Below, piece by piece: positions 29,992-41,768 of a DNA stretch of 64,000 bases. The position numbers were made by a program, and so were the translations under genes. Source of the DNA: Candidatus Litorirhabdus singularis (GTDB lineage: Bacteria; Pseudomonadota; Gammaproteobacteria; Pseudomonadales; Halieaceae). The stretch spans positions 806,001-870,000 of the forward strand of contig NZ_SHNN01000001.1 in NCBI RefSeq assembly GCF_026262625.1. The letters run 5' to 3'. Under the pieces are notes generated by a model. The model saw only the letters and a list, made by a program, of their open reading frames with translations, searched no databases and was not told where the DNA came from. The first letter of the stretch is position 1, and each line of letters begins with the position of its first letter.

Positions 29992-30875
29992 TGGCAGGTA
30001 AAAAACGTGGATTAGGTAAGGGCCTGGACGCCCTCTTGGGTGGTGGTGGCGCTGATGCATTGTCAGCTACACCCGAAAAAGACAGTGGTGAAAACAACCA
30101 CAACATGAAAGATATACCGGTGGATTTAATCCAGCGGGGCAAGTATCAACCACGACGCGATATGGACCCGGCTGCGTTGGAAGAACTGGCCGCCTCTATT
30201 CGCACACAAGGGGTTATGCAGCCGATAGTAGTGCGGCCTATTGCCGGTGATCGCTATGAAATCATAGCGGGAGAGCGCCGCTGGCGGGCTACCCAATTAG
30301 CCGGGCTGGATACTATTCCCGCTGTAGTGCGTGAAGTCCCTGACGAAGCTGCGGTAGTGCTTGCACTGATTGAGAATATTCAACGCGAAGATCTTAACCC
30401 GGTTGAGGAGGCTGCTGCGCTGATGCGACTGCAGCAGGAATTTGAGCTGACTCAGCAACAAGTGGCGGATGCAGTCGGCAAAAGTCGTAGTACCGTGACC
30501 AACCTGATGCGACTCATGTCGCTGCGCGATGATGTGCGTGTGATGTTAGAGCACGGTGATCTTGAAACGGGTCATGGCAAAGCATTGTTGGGTTTACCTA
30601 CAGAACAGCAATCAGCTGCCGCAGCTCAGGTGGTCAGCAAGGGTTTATCGGTACGTCAGACTGAAGACATGGTGCGTCGTCTACAAATGGAGACGGGTAA
30701 GCCCACCAAGGCGACAGCGCCGTTAGACCCCAATATCACGTCCCTACAGAATGAATTGTCACAGAAACTCGGTGCCAAAGTGCAAATTCAACATACATCC
30801 AAGGGCAAAGGTAAGCTGGTACTCAGCTACAATTCTTTAGCTGAGTTGGACGGTATTCTCAAACACATTAAGTAG
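29991..30875 (+). CDS. parB: Chromosome partitioning protein ParB (Spo0J)
   Basis: CTP-dependent clamp (294 residues) that loads at parS and spreads. The basic N-terminus GKKRGLGKGLDALLGG (ParA-stimulating), ParB box motifs QPRRDMDP and GERRWRATQLAGLDTIPAVV with the CTP-binding GERR, ENIQREDLNPVEEA, the HTH (TQQQVADAVGKSRSTVTNLMRL, about 150-172) and the C-terminal dimer domain are all present. Its sites are the two parS palindromes in recF. No parS was found in this gene. Confidence 0.97.
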   Translation: MAGKKRGLGKGLDALLGGGGADALSATPEKDSGENNHNMKDIPVDLIQRGKYQPRRDMDPAALEELAASIRTQGVMQPIVVRPIAGDRYEIIAGERRWRATQLAGLDTIPAVVREVPDEAAVVLALIENIQREDLNPVEEAAALMRLQQEFELTQQQVADAVGKSRSTVTNLMRLMSLRDDVRVMLEHGDLETGHGKALLGLPTEQQSAAAAQVVSKGLSVRQTEDMVRRLQMETGKPTKATAPLDPNITSLQNELSQKLGAKVQIQHTSKGKGKLVLSYNSLAELDGILKHIK

Positions 30876-30891
30876 ATTATTTTGGCGTGTA

Positions 30892-30928
30892 CCACAGTAT
30901 GTAGTGGCCGATTTTCAGGCATCCACTA
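30892..30928 (+). other. Two mutually exclusive hairpins after parB
   Basis: CCAC (30892-30895) can pair with GTGG (30904-30907), which is also part of TAGTGG (30902-30907) that pairs with CCACTA (30923-30928). No T-run follows, so this is not a classical terminator. The rest of the 240-base parB-atpI gap holds only the atp promoter. Confidence 0.3.
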
Positions 30929-31030
30929 AATAAGCGATTGTCTCTAAACCTCGTTTCTAAACTGCCGCCAATTGTCCTGAACGTGACGCCAAAATCTGCG
31001 CAAATACCGCTATAACAATCTACTTTGAGG

Positions 31031-31059
31031 TTGAATAGGATCGCCTTAACCCCTATAAT
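31031..31059 (+). promoter_or_regulatory. atp operon promoter
   Basis: TTGAAT (31031-31036), 17-base spacer, TATAAT (31054-31059), 57 bases before atpI: a near-consensus sigma-70 promoter in the expected place. Confidence 0.7.
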
Positions 31060-31115
31060 TCCGCGCGCCTGAATCGAGGCGCAGCGGGTCTGGAATTACA
31101 TTCAGAGAGCATGGC

Positions 31116-31484
31116 TTGAATTTACCCAGACCACCTGTATATCGAATCACCGTAGGTCAGTGTCTTCTCCTGGCGCTGTCATGGTGGTTTGTGCGTTTAG
31201 CGGGTTACCCGGTTGTAGCTGATTCAGTGTTTTATGGCGGGTTAATAGCAGTATTACCGCAGGCTTGGTTTGCGTGGCGTGTTTTTCAGTATCGGGGTGC
31301 TCGCTCTGCTACTCACATAGCCAGGGCCAGTTACTCTGGTGAAGTTGCCAAGTTTGTACTAACCGTGAGCGGGTTTGCAGCAGTTTTTGCATTGGTCAGG
31401 CCGATATCAGGCGGAGCAGTGTTTGCCGGTTACGGTGAGATGTTAGTGATTCAAATAGTGGGATCGTGGTGGCTACTGAAATAG
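31116..31484 (+). CDS. atpI: ATP synthase accessory protein AtpI
   Basis: A 122-residue, four-helix membrane protein first in the atp operon; AtpI/UncI aids c-ring assembly and may carry Mg2+. Hydrophobic stretches CLLLALSWWFVRLAGYPVVA, FYGGLIAVLPQAWFAW, FVLTVSGFAAVFALV and MLVIQIVGSWWLL are spaced as in the family. The likely start is TTG at 31116 with GAGAG at 31105-31109; an ATG at 31111 in another frame makes a two-codon ORF (Met-Ala-stop) whose stop overlaps this start. Confidence 0.88.
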   Translation: MNLPRPPVYRITVGQCLLLALSWWFVRLAGYPVVADSVFYGGLIAVLPQAWFAWRVFQYRGARSATHIARASYSGEVAKFVLTVSGFAAVFALVRPISGGAVFAGYGEMLVIQIVGSWWLLK

Positions 31485-31507
31485 CCGATCCTTGTTGACG
31501 GGACTGA

Positions 31508-32407
<900 letters not shown>

Positions 32408-32437
32408 CAACCACTTAAACTTTGTTGTATTAACTAG

Positions 32438-32674
<237 letters not shown>

Positions 32675-32691
32675 GCAACCGAACAATCCCT

Positions 32692-32712
32692 GTGCCACCT
32701 TGTCGGTGGCAC
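32692..32712 (+). other. Intercistronic hairpin between atpE and atpF
   Basis: GTGCCACC (32692-32699), loop TTGTC, GGTGGCAC (32705-32712): a perfect 8-bp stem 17 bases after the atpE stop, without a T-run. It may stabilise atpE mRNA 3' ends or weaken readthrough into atpF. Confidence 0.55.
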
Positions 32713-32744
32713 GACTATGACAGGTATTCTGTGAGGAGCAGGGC

Positions 32745-33215
32745 GTGAATATAAATCTTACGCTTATTGGTCAAATGCTGGCTTTTGCCGTATTTGTGCT
32801 GTTTTGCATGAAGTATGTGTGGCCGCCGATTTTGGCAGCTATGGCAGAACGTGCAGAAAAAATAGCTGACGGCCTGGCGGCCGCGGACCGTGCTAGCCAT
32901 GATCTGGAATTGGCTCAAGAGAAAGCTGTAGAGCGTCTCAAGGAAGCTAAAACAGAAGCGGCAGGCATTGTTGATTCAGCAAACAAGCGCGCTAATCAAC
33001 TGGTTGAAGAAGCCAAGCAACAAGCTGTTACTGAGGGTGATCGCCTGAAGGAAGCTGCGCAGGCAGATATTGATCAGGAAGTTAACCGAGCCCGTGAGCA
33101 ACTGCGCGGACAGGTAGCTGCCCTGGCTTTGGCCGGTGCTGAGAAAGTATTGGGTGCCGAAATCGATCATCAACGCCATTCAGCGTTGGTCGATAAACTG
33201 GCAGCAGAGCTGTAA
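32745..33215 (+). CDS. atpF: F-type ATP synthase subunit b
   Basis: Peripheral stalk subunit (156 residues, exactly E. coli length). N-terminal membrane helix ([26 protein letters not shown]) followed by a long coiled coil rich in Ala, Glu, Lys (about 35-140). Start is GTG at 32745 with GAGGAG at 32732-32737; the protein would dimerise and bind delta and F1. Separated from atpE by a hairpin. Confidence 0.97.
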   Translation: MNINLTLIGQMLAFAVFVLFCMKYVWPPILAAMAERAEKIADGLAAADRASHDLELAQEKAVERLKEAKTEAAGIVDSANKRANQLVEEAKQQAVTEGDRLKEAAQADIDQEVNRAREQLRGQVAALALAGAEKVLGAEIDHQRHSALVDKLAAEL

Positions 33216-33226
33216 GGCGGTAGGCA

Positions 33227-33763
33227 ATGGCTGAATTAAGCACAATTGCACGCCCCTATGCCCGCGCCGCGTTTGAGTACGCCCGCGATAACAGCGTATT
33301 GGCTGCATGGTCTGAGCAACTGTTAATGGCGGCTGCGGTTACCCGTGATGCAACTATGCGTCAGGTACTCAATAACCCCGCAGAAACTGCTGAGCAGCTA
33401 GCTACATCGCTGATTGATGTGTGCGGCGACAGTTTGGATGACAACGGTCGCAGCTTCGTCAATATTCTGGCGAGCAACAAGCGGCTGACGCTGCTTCCGC
33501 AGATTTCTGTGATGTTCGAACAGTACAAGGCAAATCAGGAACGTACGGTAGAAGTACAGGTGTATTCGGCATTTGAAGTGTCCGAAGAAACTGAACAGAC
33601 CCTGGTGCAGGTTCTGAAAAACAAATTGGAACGCGATGTCAAAGTCGACACAACTGTCGATGAAAAGCTTTTGGGTGGCGTTCTTATTCGAGCTGGCGAT
33701 CTCGTGATCGATGGCTCCGTGCGCGGTAGGCTGAATAAGCTTGCCGAAGCAATGAACTCCTAG
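33227..33763 (+). CDS. atpH: F-type ATP synthase subunit delta
   Basis: Stator-top subunit (178 residues) connecting b to F1 alpha. N-terminal helical domain starts [17 protein letters not shown] and the C-terminal motif [25 protein letters not shown] (read in parts) is the family signature. Eleven bases after atpF with GGCGG upstream; 22 bases before atpA. Confidence 0.97.
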   Translation: MAELSTIARPYARAAFEYARDNSVLAAWSEQLLMAAAVTRDATMRQVLNNPAETAEQLATSLIDVCGDSLDDNGRSFVNILASNKRLTLLPQISVMFEQYKANQERTVEVQVYSAFEVSEETEQTLVQVLKNKLERDVKVDTTVDEKLLGGVLIRAGDLVIDGSVRGRLNKLAEAMNS

Positions 33764-33785
33764 ATTTAGGATAGAGGAAACAAGC

Positions 33786-35330
33786 ATGCAGCAACTGAAT
33801 CCCTCTGAGATCAGCGACATTATCAAGCAGCGCATCGACCAGCTCGATGTGACTAGTGAAGCCCGTAATGAGGGTACGATAGTGTCGGTGACTGACGGTA
33901 TTATCCGCATTCACGGTCTTACCGACGTCATGTACGGTGAGATGATTGAATTTGAAGGCGGCCTTTACGGTATGGCGCTTAACCTAGAGCGCGATTCTGT
34001 TGGCGCCGTGGTGCTGGGTGACTATCTTGGCTTAACAGAAGGACAGACCTGTCGTTGTACGGGTCGTATTCTGGAAGTGCCTGTCGGTCCAGCACTGCAG
34101 GGACGCGTTGTTGATGCCCTGGGTAACCCCATTGACGGTAAGGGCCCAGTGGGCACTACCGAGACTGACGCATTGGAAAAGGTAGCGCCCGGCGTTATCG
34201 CTCGTCAGTCAGTAGAACAGCCCGTGCAGATTGGATTGAAAGCAATTGATGCGATGGTGCCGATTGGCCGTGGTCAGCGTGAGCTGATTATTGGCGACCG
34301 TCAGATCGGTAAGACGGCTATTGCTGTTGACGCGATCATCAACCAGAAAAACACCGGCATTAAGTGCGTCTACGTTGCAGTTGGCCAGAAGGCTTCCTCT
34401 GTAGCCGCTGTGGTGCGTAAATTGGAAGAGCACGGCGCGATGGGTCACACCATTGTGGTCGCAGCTAACGCTTCTGATCCTGCTGCCATGCAGTATCTGG
34501 CTCCGTTTGCAGGCTGCACTATGGGTGAGTACTACCGTGATCGCGGCGAAGATGCGCTGATTATTTATGATGATTTAACCAAGCAGGCTTGGGCCTATCG
34601 TCAGATCTCACTGTTGCTGAAGCGTCCCCCGGGTCGAGAAGCTTACCCAGGTGACGTATTTTATCTCCACTCACGCTTGCTGGAACGTGCGGCTCGAGTG
34701 AATGTTAAATACGTTGAGGACTTTACTAATGGTGAAGTTAAAGGCAAGACAGGTTCATTAACGGCTCTGCCAGTGATTGAGACGCAGGCCGGTGACGTAT
34801 CAGCTTTCGTACCGACTAACGTGATTTCTATTACAGACGGTCAGATCTTCCTGGAAGCTGACATGTTCAACGCGGGTAACCGACCTTCTATGGATGCGGG
34901 TATCTCTGTATCGCGTGTGGGTGGTGCTGCTCAGACCAAGATTGTTAAGAAACTGTCTGGTGGTATTCGTACCGCTCTGGCTCAGTATCGCGAGCTGGCG
35001 GCTTTCTCTCAGTTTGCTTCAGACCTGGATGATGCCACCAAGGCACAGCTGGATCATGGCGAGCGCATTACCGAGCTTATGAAACAGGCTCAGTACGCTC
35101 CACAGAGTATCGCCGAGATGGGCGTTGTACTGTACGCCGCTAACGAAGGTCATCTGCAGGACGTAGAAGTCGAGAAAGTGCTTAGTTTTGAATCTGCACT
35201 CTTGTCTTACATGCACGCTGAGCATGGCGACCTGATGAACAAAATCGTTGAAAGCGGTGACTACAACGACGAGATAGAAGCGACCTTCAAAAGCGCGATC
35301 GAGAAATTCAAGTCTACACAGACCTGGTAA
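33786..35330 (+). CDS. atpA: F-type ATP synthase subunit alpha
   Basis: Non-catalytic F1 subunit (514 residues; E. coli 513). N-terminal barrel, Walker [14 protein letters not shown] (about 169-181), Walker [13 protein letters not shown], and the alpha signature with arginine finger region [17 protein letters not shown]. Start has AGAGGAAACAAGC upstream. Codons and composition match the neighbours. Confidence 0.99.
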   Translation: MQQLNPSEISDIIKQRIDQLDVTSEARNEGTIVSVTDGIIRIHGLTDVMYGEMIEFEGGLYGMALNLERDSVGAVVLGDYLGLTEGQTCRCTGRILEVPVGPALQGRVVDALGNPIDGKGPVGTTETDALEKVAPGVIARQSVEQPVQIGLKAIDAMVPIGRGQRELIIGDRQIGKTAIAVDAIINQKNTGIKCVYVAVGQKASSVAAVVRKLEEHGAMGHTIVVAANASDPAAMQYLAPFAGCTMGEYYRDRGEDALIIYDDLTKQAWAYRQISLLLKRPPGREAYPGDVFYLHSRLLERAARVNVKYVEDFTNGEVKGKTGSLTALPVIETQAGDVSAFVPTNVISITDGQIFLEADMFNAGNRPSMDAGISVSRVGGAAQTKIVKKLSGGIRTALAQYRELAAFSQFASDLDDATKAQLDHGERITELMKQAQYAPQSIAEMGVVLYAANEGHLQDVEVEKVLSFESALLSYMHAEHGDLMNKIVESGDYNDEIEATFKSAIEKFKSTQTW

Positions 35331-35336
35331 AACGCA

Positions 35337-37614
<2,278 letters not shown>

Positions 37615-37641
37615 CGCAGCTGCTTAGAGAGGTATACATCT

Positions 37642-38067
37642 ATGGCTATGACCATACATTGTGACATCGTAAGCGCCGAGCAGGAGATCTTCTCTGGCTT
37701 GGTGGAGATGCTTGTCGCAACCGGCAGCCTTGGTGAACTGGGTATCAGCTACGGTCACGCGCCGTTGCTGACCAGCCTGATACCAGGTCCTGTGCGGATT
37801 ATTACTCAGAACGGCGAAGAGGAAATCTTCTACGTTTCGGGTGGTTTTCTGGAGATTCAGCCAGGTATTGTTTCTATTCTCGCCGATACAGCGATTCGCG
37901 CTGACGACGTAGATGAAGCGGCTGCTGAAGAGGCTCGTCAGGCTGCAGAGCAGGCATTGGCCAACCAGTCCGGTGAGTTCGACTATGGCCGAGCGTCTTC
38001 GCAGTTGGCGGAAGCTGCTGCACAGCTGCTTACTATTCAAAAGATTCGCCGCAAAGCCGGCAAGTAA
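37642..38067 (+). CDS. atpC: F-type ATP synthase subunit epsilon
   Basis: Rotor subunit (141 residues) that also inhibits hydrolysis. N-terminal beta-sandwich ([35 protein letters not shown]) and C-terminal helical hairpin rich in Ala/Glu/Gln (about 88-141). AGAGAGGTATACATCT upstream gives the ribosome binding site. It is the last gene of the operon, followed by a terminator. Confidence 0.98.
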   Translation: MAMTIHCDIVSAEQEIFSGLVEMLVATGSLGELGISYGHAPLLTSLIPGPVRIITQNGEEEIFYVSGGFLEIQPGIVSILADTAIRADDVDEAAAEEARQAAEQALANQSGEFDYGRASSQLAEAAAQLLTIQKIRRKAGK

Positions 38068-38085
38068 CCAACAGCACGACTATCA

Positions 38086-38117
38086 GGGGGCTACTGCTTG
38101 GCAGTAGCCCCCTTTTT
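38086..38117 (+). terminator. atp operon terminator
   Basis: GGGGGCTACTGC, loop TTG, GCAGTAGCCCCC, then TTTTT: a perfect 12-bp stem with T-run, 18 bases after atpC. Confidence 0.97.
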
Positions 38118-38240
38118 ATTGAGCGCGATGAAAACCCGGCCTATCTCTTTGATCTTTATCACTTATTAGCACGCCGTGTTAAAGAAAAGGTGAGCGAAAT
38201 AGATGGGCTGGTAGCACCGCTCGGGGTGTATCTACGTTAA
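38118..38240 (+). pseudogene. Possible 3' remnant of a lost gene
   Basis: Directly after the atp terminator a 40-codon stretch reads as plausible protein (ERDENPAYLFDLYHLLARR, then VKEKVSEIDGLVAPLGVYLR and a stop) but has no start codon in frame. The helical, Leu/Arg-rich ending vaguely recalls ends of cyclic-nucleotide-binding domains; I do not claim identity. It may be the tail of a gene broken when the 38-41.7 kb block was rearranged. Confidence 0.3.
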
Positions 38241-38319
38241 GAAGCTTATGCTCACTTTCTAACACTCGGCTTTTGTTGTAGATTTAAGGTAGGTTGAAAT
38301 CGCCAAAACGCATTTACAG

Positions 38320-38356
38320 CACCTGCGTATTATCTCGCCCCGCAGGTGGGATACGC
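38320..38356. repeat. Overlapping inverted repeats before the 38382 gene
   Basis: CACCTGCG (38320-38327) pairs with CGCAGGTG (38341-38348), and GCGTAT (38325-38330) pairs with ATACGC (38351-38356). The arms interlock, so only one hairpin can form at a time. Function unknown (control element or recombination-site remnant). Confidence 0.45.
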
Positions 38357-38381
38357 TCTTAGGCGCTACGTGGGAGTGAAT

Positions 38382-38846
38382 ATGAATTGGGAAGCCATTG
38401 GCGCTCTAGCGGATTCTGTTGGTGTTATCGTAGTCATCGTTACTTTGATTTATCTGACTATCCAACTTCGCCAGAACACGAAAGCAATTAAACATTCCAC
38501 TGACAGGGGAGTTTTCGATGATGCGAACAAATGGATGTTCACCCTAATCGAAAATCCTGAGATAGCGGAGCTCTACGTTTCCGGGATGCAAGACGAGAAA
38601 CTAACTTCAAGCGAAAAACTCCGGTTCAGCCTTCTACTAAATACGCTATTCGTTCATTGGAATCATGCTTTCGAGACGGGCGCGTTTGAAATCGTGAACA
38701 ATTCACAAATCAAAGGAGTTTTGTCTCGTCCTGGTGGTGCAGCGTATTGGAATCGAACACTGGTGAGCGAATCTATCTCTCTTAGCGATGGTTTTATTGC
38801 ACACGTAAATGCTCTTGATAATGAACTTAAGAGAGTTGAGAGTTGA
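38382..38846 (+). CDS. Hypothetical protein with one N-terminal membrane helix
   Basis: A 154-residue protein: one transmembrane helix near the N-terminus (IGALADSVGVIVVIVTLIYL, about 5-24), then IQLRQNTKAIKHSTDR, and a soluble helical domain with Trp/Phe-rich segments (ANKWMFTLIENPEIAELYVSG; FVHWNHAFETGAFE). Proteins with this N-terminus-LRQNTKA pattern are common unassigned proteins in marine bacteria and genomic islands. Start has GGAG at 38373-38376. Its codons are more A/T-rich than those of atp genes, suggesting acquisition. Downstream 190 bases to tspO hold nothing I could identify. Confidence 0.75.
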   Translation: MNWEAIGALADSVGVIVVIVTLIYLTIQLRQNTKAIKHSTDRGVFDDANKWMFTLIENPEIAELYVSGMQDEKLTSSEKLRFSLLLNTLFVHWNHAFETGAFEIVNNSQIKGVLSRPGGAAYWNRTLVSESISLSDGFIAHVNALDNELKRVES

Positions 38847-39038
38847 GACGTAAGGCTTAATGACTGGAAGATGTTATGGCGGTGGCCATCAGTATGAAGT
38901 TGAAAAGCGCATAGGGTCAATGTGGTAAACCTTTACATAGCTGGCCTTCTGATCGCTGGAGCCATCGCTAAAGCCAATGAAAATCGATGTGCTTAAACTC
39001 GGGTCAACGCTGTAGTTGAGGCAAAATGGGAAGCTAGT

Positions 39039-39536
39039 ATGGGATCAGATTCAAAACTGAAACAGTTGCTCGGCCTCACTGCTTGGCTGCTTGTTTGCTT
39101 TGCCGCGTCAGCTATTGGTGCGGTCGCTTCTATTCAGGCCAAATCCTTTTACGCAGATTTGGTGCAGCCCGCATGGGCGCCACCAGCCTGGGTTTTTGGG
39201 CCGATGTGGACTTTGCTGTATGCGATGATGGCAATTTCGGCCTGGCTGGTCTGGCGTTCCGGGGGGTTACGTTATCATCGCTTTGCTTTTTCACTGTTCT
39301 TTGCGCAACTGATATTAAATGGTCTTTGGAGTTGGCTCTTCTTTGCCTGGCACCTGGGCGCGCTGGCGTTTTTGGACATTGTATTGCTCTGGCTCCTTAT
39401 TGCCGCGACCATTGTGTGTTTCTGGCGTGTGCGTCCTGTAGCTGGAGGACTACTGGTACCCTACTTACTGTGGGTAAGCTTCGCGGCGGCTCTCAACTTT
39501 TCTTTGTGGCAGCTAAACGCAGAACTATTGGGTTAG
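39039..39536 (+). CDS. tspO: TspO/MBR family membrane protein
   Basis: A 165-residue five-helix protein of the TspO/translocator family, which bind porphyrins and affect tetrapyrrole or stress metabolism in bacteria. The motif SFYADLVQPAWAPPAWVFGP (about 36-55) followed by WTLLYAMMAISAWLVW, the WSWLFFAWH segment and PYLLWVSFAAALNFSLWQLN are characteristic. Start preceded by GGGAAG. Alone on its strand with ~200 bases to the next gene. Confidence 0.95.
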   Translation: MGSDSKLKQLLGLTAWLLVCFAASAIGAVASIQAKSFYADLVQPAWAPPAWVFGPMWTLLYAMMAISAWLVWRSGGLRYHRFAFSLFFAQLILNGLWSWLFFAWHLGALAFLDIVLLWLLIAATIVCFWRVRPVAGGLLVPYLLWVSFAAALNFSLWQLNAELLG

Positions 39537-39599
39537 TTTTGGGAGAACAGCGATATCACGGAATACCCTTTGCGGGGCCTTTTTTTCCATTGGTGTATA

Positions 39600-39667
39600 G
39601 GAGCTGGCCGATAGTTGGCATCCCTGTTTGGTATCACAGTGCTAAAGCTGTGTGGTGCTCCGTTTTT
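39600..39667 (+). other. Possible structured element or terminator after tspO
   Basis: GGAGC (39600-39604) can close with GCTCC (39657-39661), followed by GTTTTT; inside, CACAG and CTGTG form a smaller stem. Weak as a terminator because of its long loop. Confidence 0.3.
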
Positions 39668-39740
39668 AAGTTAGATTAGAGACCTATGGCATAGGGCCTT
39701 GGCCGCAGGTCCAGGCACCGCAAAAATTTTGGAGACACTA

Positions 39741-40055
39741 GTGATCATAACGAATACTGAAGAAATTCCCGGCAAGGTGATTCTCGACTGCCATGGGATA
39801 GTATCCGGCAGTACTGTGCGCGCTAAGCACGTAGGACGTGACATTATGGCGGGTCTGAAGAATATTGTTGGCGGTGAACTGGTCGGCTACACCGAGCTAT
39901 TGATTGAAGCTCGCGAGGAGGCTCACCAGCGTATGCAGGAACAGGCGGTGCAGTTGGGTGCGAACGCCATCGTCAATGTACGATTCTCTACCTCATCGGT
40001 AGCTGCCGGTGCATCCGAGATTTACATTTACGGCACTGCGGTCACGGTAGAGTAA
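39741..40055 (+). CDS. YbjQ family (UPF0145) heavy-metal-binding-domain protein
   Basis: A 104-residue soluble protein of the YbjQ/UPF0145 family. The family pattern is visible: TNTEEIPGKVILDCHGIVSG, GRDIMAGLKNIVGGELVGYTEL, REEAHQRMQEQAVQLGANAIVNVRF, ending in a beta strand. GTG start at 39741 with GGAG at 39731-39734. The fold assembles as pentamers in solved homologues; metal binding is a label by similarity, not shown. It is first in a cluster with a membrane-anchored paralogue and an M48 peptidase (6-base gap, then ATGA overlap). Confidence 0.92.
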   Translation: MIITNTEEIPGKVILDCHGIVSGSTVRAKHVGRDIMAGLKNIVGGELVGYTELLIEAREEAHQRMQEQAVQLGANAIVNVRFSTSSVAAGASEIYIYGTAVTVE

Positions 40056-40061
40056 GCCGCC

Positions 40062-40511
40062 ATGATAGATCTCTATATTCTGCTGGCGCTGGTAGTAACC
40101 GGCTATGTTGTCGGACAGTTTTTGGAAAAACGTCACTACCGCTCCATCTATGAGCGTGAGGCTGAATTGGTCGCTATACCGACCACATCCAGTAAGCGTC
40201 CTATCGGGCCGATACCTGACCAGGTACGTGCGCAGTTGGTTGAGGGGGCCTGTGTTATTTCGGTAGATTACTTTAAGCGTTTTGTGGCGGGCCTGCGGCA
40301 GATTTTTGGTGGCAATGTGCGCAGTTACGAAACGCTGGTAGACCGCTCTCGTCGCGAGGCGATCTTGCGGCTTAAGGAGAGCTGCGCGAACGCTGACCAG
40401 ATTATTAATTTGCGTATAGAAACCTCCTCTATAACCAAGGGTAAGCGCGGTCAGGTAGGTGCCATCGAAATACACGCTTATGCGACGGCCCTGTATTTTT
40501 ATAGCCAATGA
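40062..40511 (+). CDS. Membrane-anchored YbjQ-like protein
   Basis: A 149-residue protein with an N-terminal helix (IDLYILLALVVTGYVVGQFL) and a soluble domain that repeats the YbjQ layout: VISVDYFKRFVAGLRQIFGGNVRSYETLVDRSRREAILRLKESCANADQIINLRIETSSI. It appears to be a diverged paralogue of the upstream gene tethered to the inner membrane. It overlaps the M48 peptidase start by four bases. Confidence 0.85.
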   Translation: MIDLYILLALVVTGYVVGQFLEKRHYRSIYEREAELVAIPTTSSKRPIGPIPDQVRAQLVEGACVISVDYFKRFVAGLRQIFGGNVRSYETLVDRSRREAILRLKESCANADQIINLRIETSSITKGKRGQVGAIEIHAYATALYFYSQ

Positions 40512-41323
40512 AGTACACCCCGCGCCTGCCGGAGCGCAACAGTAACGTTTCACACGAGCATCCGCTGCGCGAGTTCTTGGTCCTGGTGACAGGTACTGTG
40601 GCGTTGTTTGCGGTGATTTTTATTGGCATGGGATTGTTGGTTGATATCGCAGTGCGCTATATCGACCCCGAGCTGGAAGCTACCTTGTTCAGCAGTTTCG
40701 AGAGCAACGACGTCCTCGTTCTTAATGAACAGGAGCAGGCGTTGCAGCTACTAATGGACCAGTTGAGTAGCTGTATGGAGATTGGTTACCCGGTTGATAT
40801 TCGCATTGAAGCCTCACCCCACGCCAATGCCTACGCTATGCCGGGCGGTGTCGTTGTGGTTCATTCGGCGCTGCTTGAGCAGATAAAAACCGAGAACGGT
40901 TTGGCCTTTGTCCTGGCGCATGAACTGGCTCACTACCAAAATCGAGATCATTTGAGGGGTATGGGTCGGTCGGTTGTATTGCTGGCGACTTCGGTTGTAT
41001 TAACCGGCGCGGGCTCTGATGTATCTTCCCTGCTGACGCCGGTGTTTGGCGCGGAGATAGCACAGCACTCTCAATCTCGTGAAAGCGGGGCGGATGCTAG
41101 CGCACTGGGGGCCCTGCAATGCCATTATGGTCACGTCGGTGGTGCTACAGAATTCTTTGCTCTGATAGCTGAAACCGGGGCCGCCGCAGATTGGTATCTG
41201 GCGCATTATTTCGCCAGTCATCCGCAAGCGCTGCAGCGTATTGATGACGTCAATCAAACAGCTATCAGCGAGGGCTACCAGAAGGGTGAGCTCCAGGATT
41301 TGCCATCAGCACTGCGGCTTTGA
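40508..41323 (+). CDS. M48 family zinc metallopeptidase
   Basis: A 271-residue membrane-anchored peptidase: helix at about 25-47 (LVLVTGTVALFAVIFIGMGLLV), then the M48 zinc site LAHELAHYQNRDH (HEXXH at 138-142) and the downstream third ligand in SRESGADASAL (Glu192, Asp196). Length and layout are like small HtpX/Oma1-type or BepA-like M48 enzymes acting on envelope proteins; the substrate is unknown. The start overlaps the upstream YbjQ-like gene (ATGA). Cluster suggests the two YbjQ proteins modulate or are processed by the peptidase; this is inference. Confidence 0.9.
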   Translation: MKYTPRLPERNSNVSHEHPLREFLVLVTGTVALFAVIFIGMGLLVDIAVRYIDPELEATLFSSFESNDVLVLNEQEQALQLLMDQLSSCMEIGYPVDIRIEASPHANAYAMPGGVVVVHSALLEQIKTENGLAFVLAHELAHYQNRDHLRGMGRSVVLLATSVVLTGAGSDVSSLLTPVFGAEIAQHSQSRESGADASALGALQCHYGHVGGATEFFALIAETGAAADWYLAHYFASHPQALQRIDDVNQTAISEGYQKGELQDLPSALRL

Positions 41324-41668
41324 CTATTTAGACAAGCTTCCCATGCCGGACGTATCGATACCTTTGACCGCATCTTTGGCCATTGCATCGCCATCTGTAG
41401 CTTCAGCTATTCGCGCAGAGGAATATGCCTGAGCCGCCGCATTGCCGGCTTGCGCGGCCTGTAGCTGCAATCGTTTGCCCTCAGTCTCCCCCGCGAGCCA
41501 GCCAGTTTGATAGTCAGCCTCGGTTTGGTAGCGGCTCTCGTCGCGAATAAAGTGTTCAAAAGCATTACCAGCCTCATAAATTCCGCTGTGACGCCCGTCA
41601 TGGAAGCCCTCTATGTACGCGGTGCTGCGACCCTGATCAGTCAATTGGCTAGGTGCTGTGATGTCCAA
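41324..41668 (-). CDS. Small hypothetical protein, Gln/Ala/Gly-rich
   Basis: A 114-residue reading frame on the minus strand, stopping base-to-base against the M48 stop. Composition is protein-like (YIEGFHDGRHSGIYEAGNAF; ADYQTGWLAGETEGKRLQLQ), the tail is Ala/Asp/Gly-rich. Start seems to be TTG with no clear ribosome binding site; no ATG exists in frame near the 5' end. No family recognised. Confidence 0.5.
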   Translation of the reverse strand: MDITAPSQLTDQGRSTAYIEGFHDGRHSGIYEAGNAFEHFIRDESRYQTEADYQTGWLAGETEGKRLQLQAAQAGNAAAQAYSSARIAEATDGDAMAKDAVKGIDTSGMGSLSK

Positions 41669-41768
41669 TCTGCGAACCCGGTCGCGTTATCAAGGTTGCT
41701 ACCTACCGAGCTCTGACATTTAATGTCAGGTGAATTAATCTCTGATCTATTGCCTACAGGAAACTGCT

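Noticed and set aside
38221-38381. attC-like recombination site before the hypothetical gene
   Set aside because: Looked for R''/R' type ends (GTTRRRY and its complement) in the right geometry; the flanking bases (for example CTTAGGC) do not fit, and no integrase gene is present.
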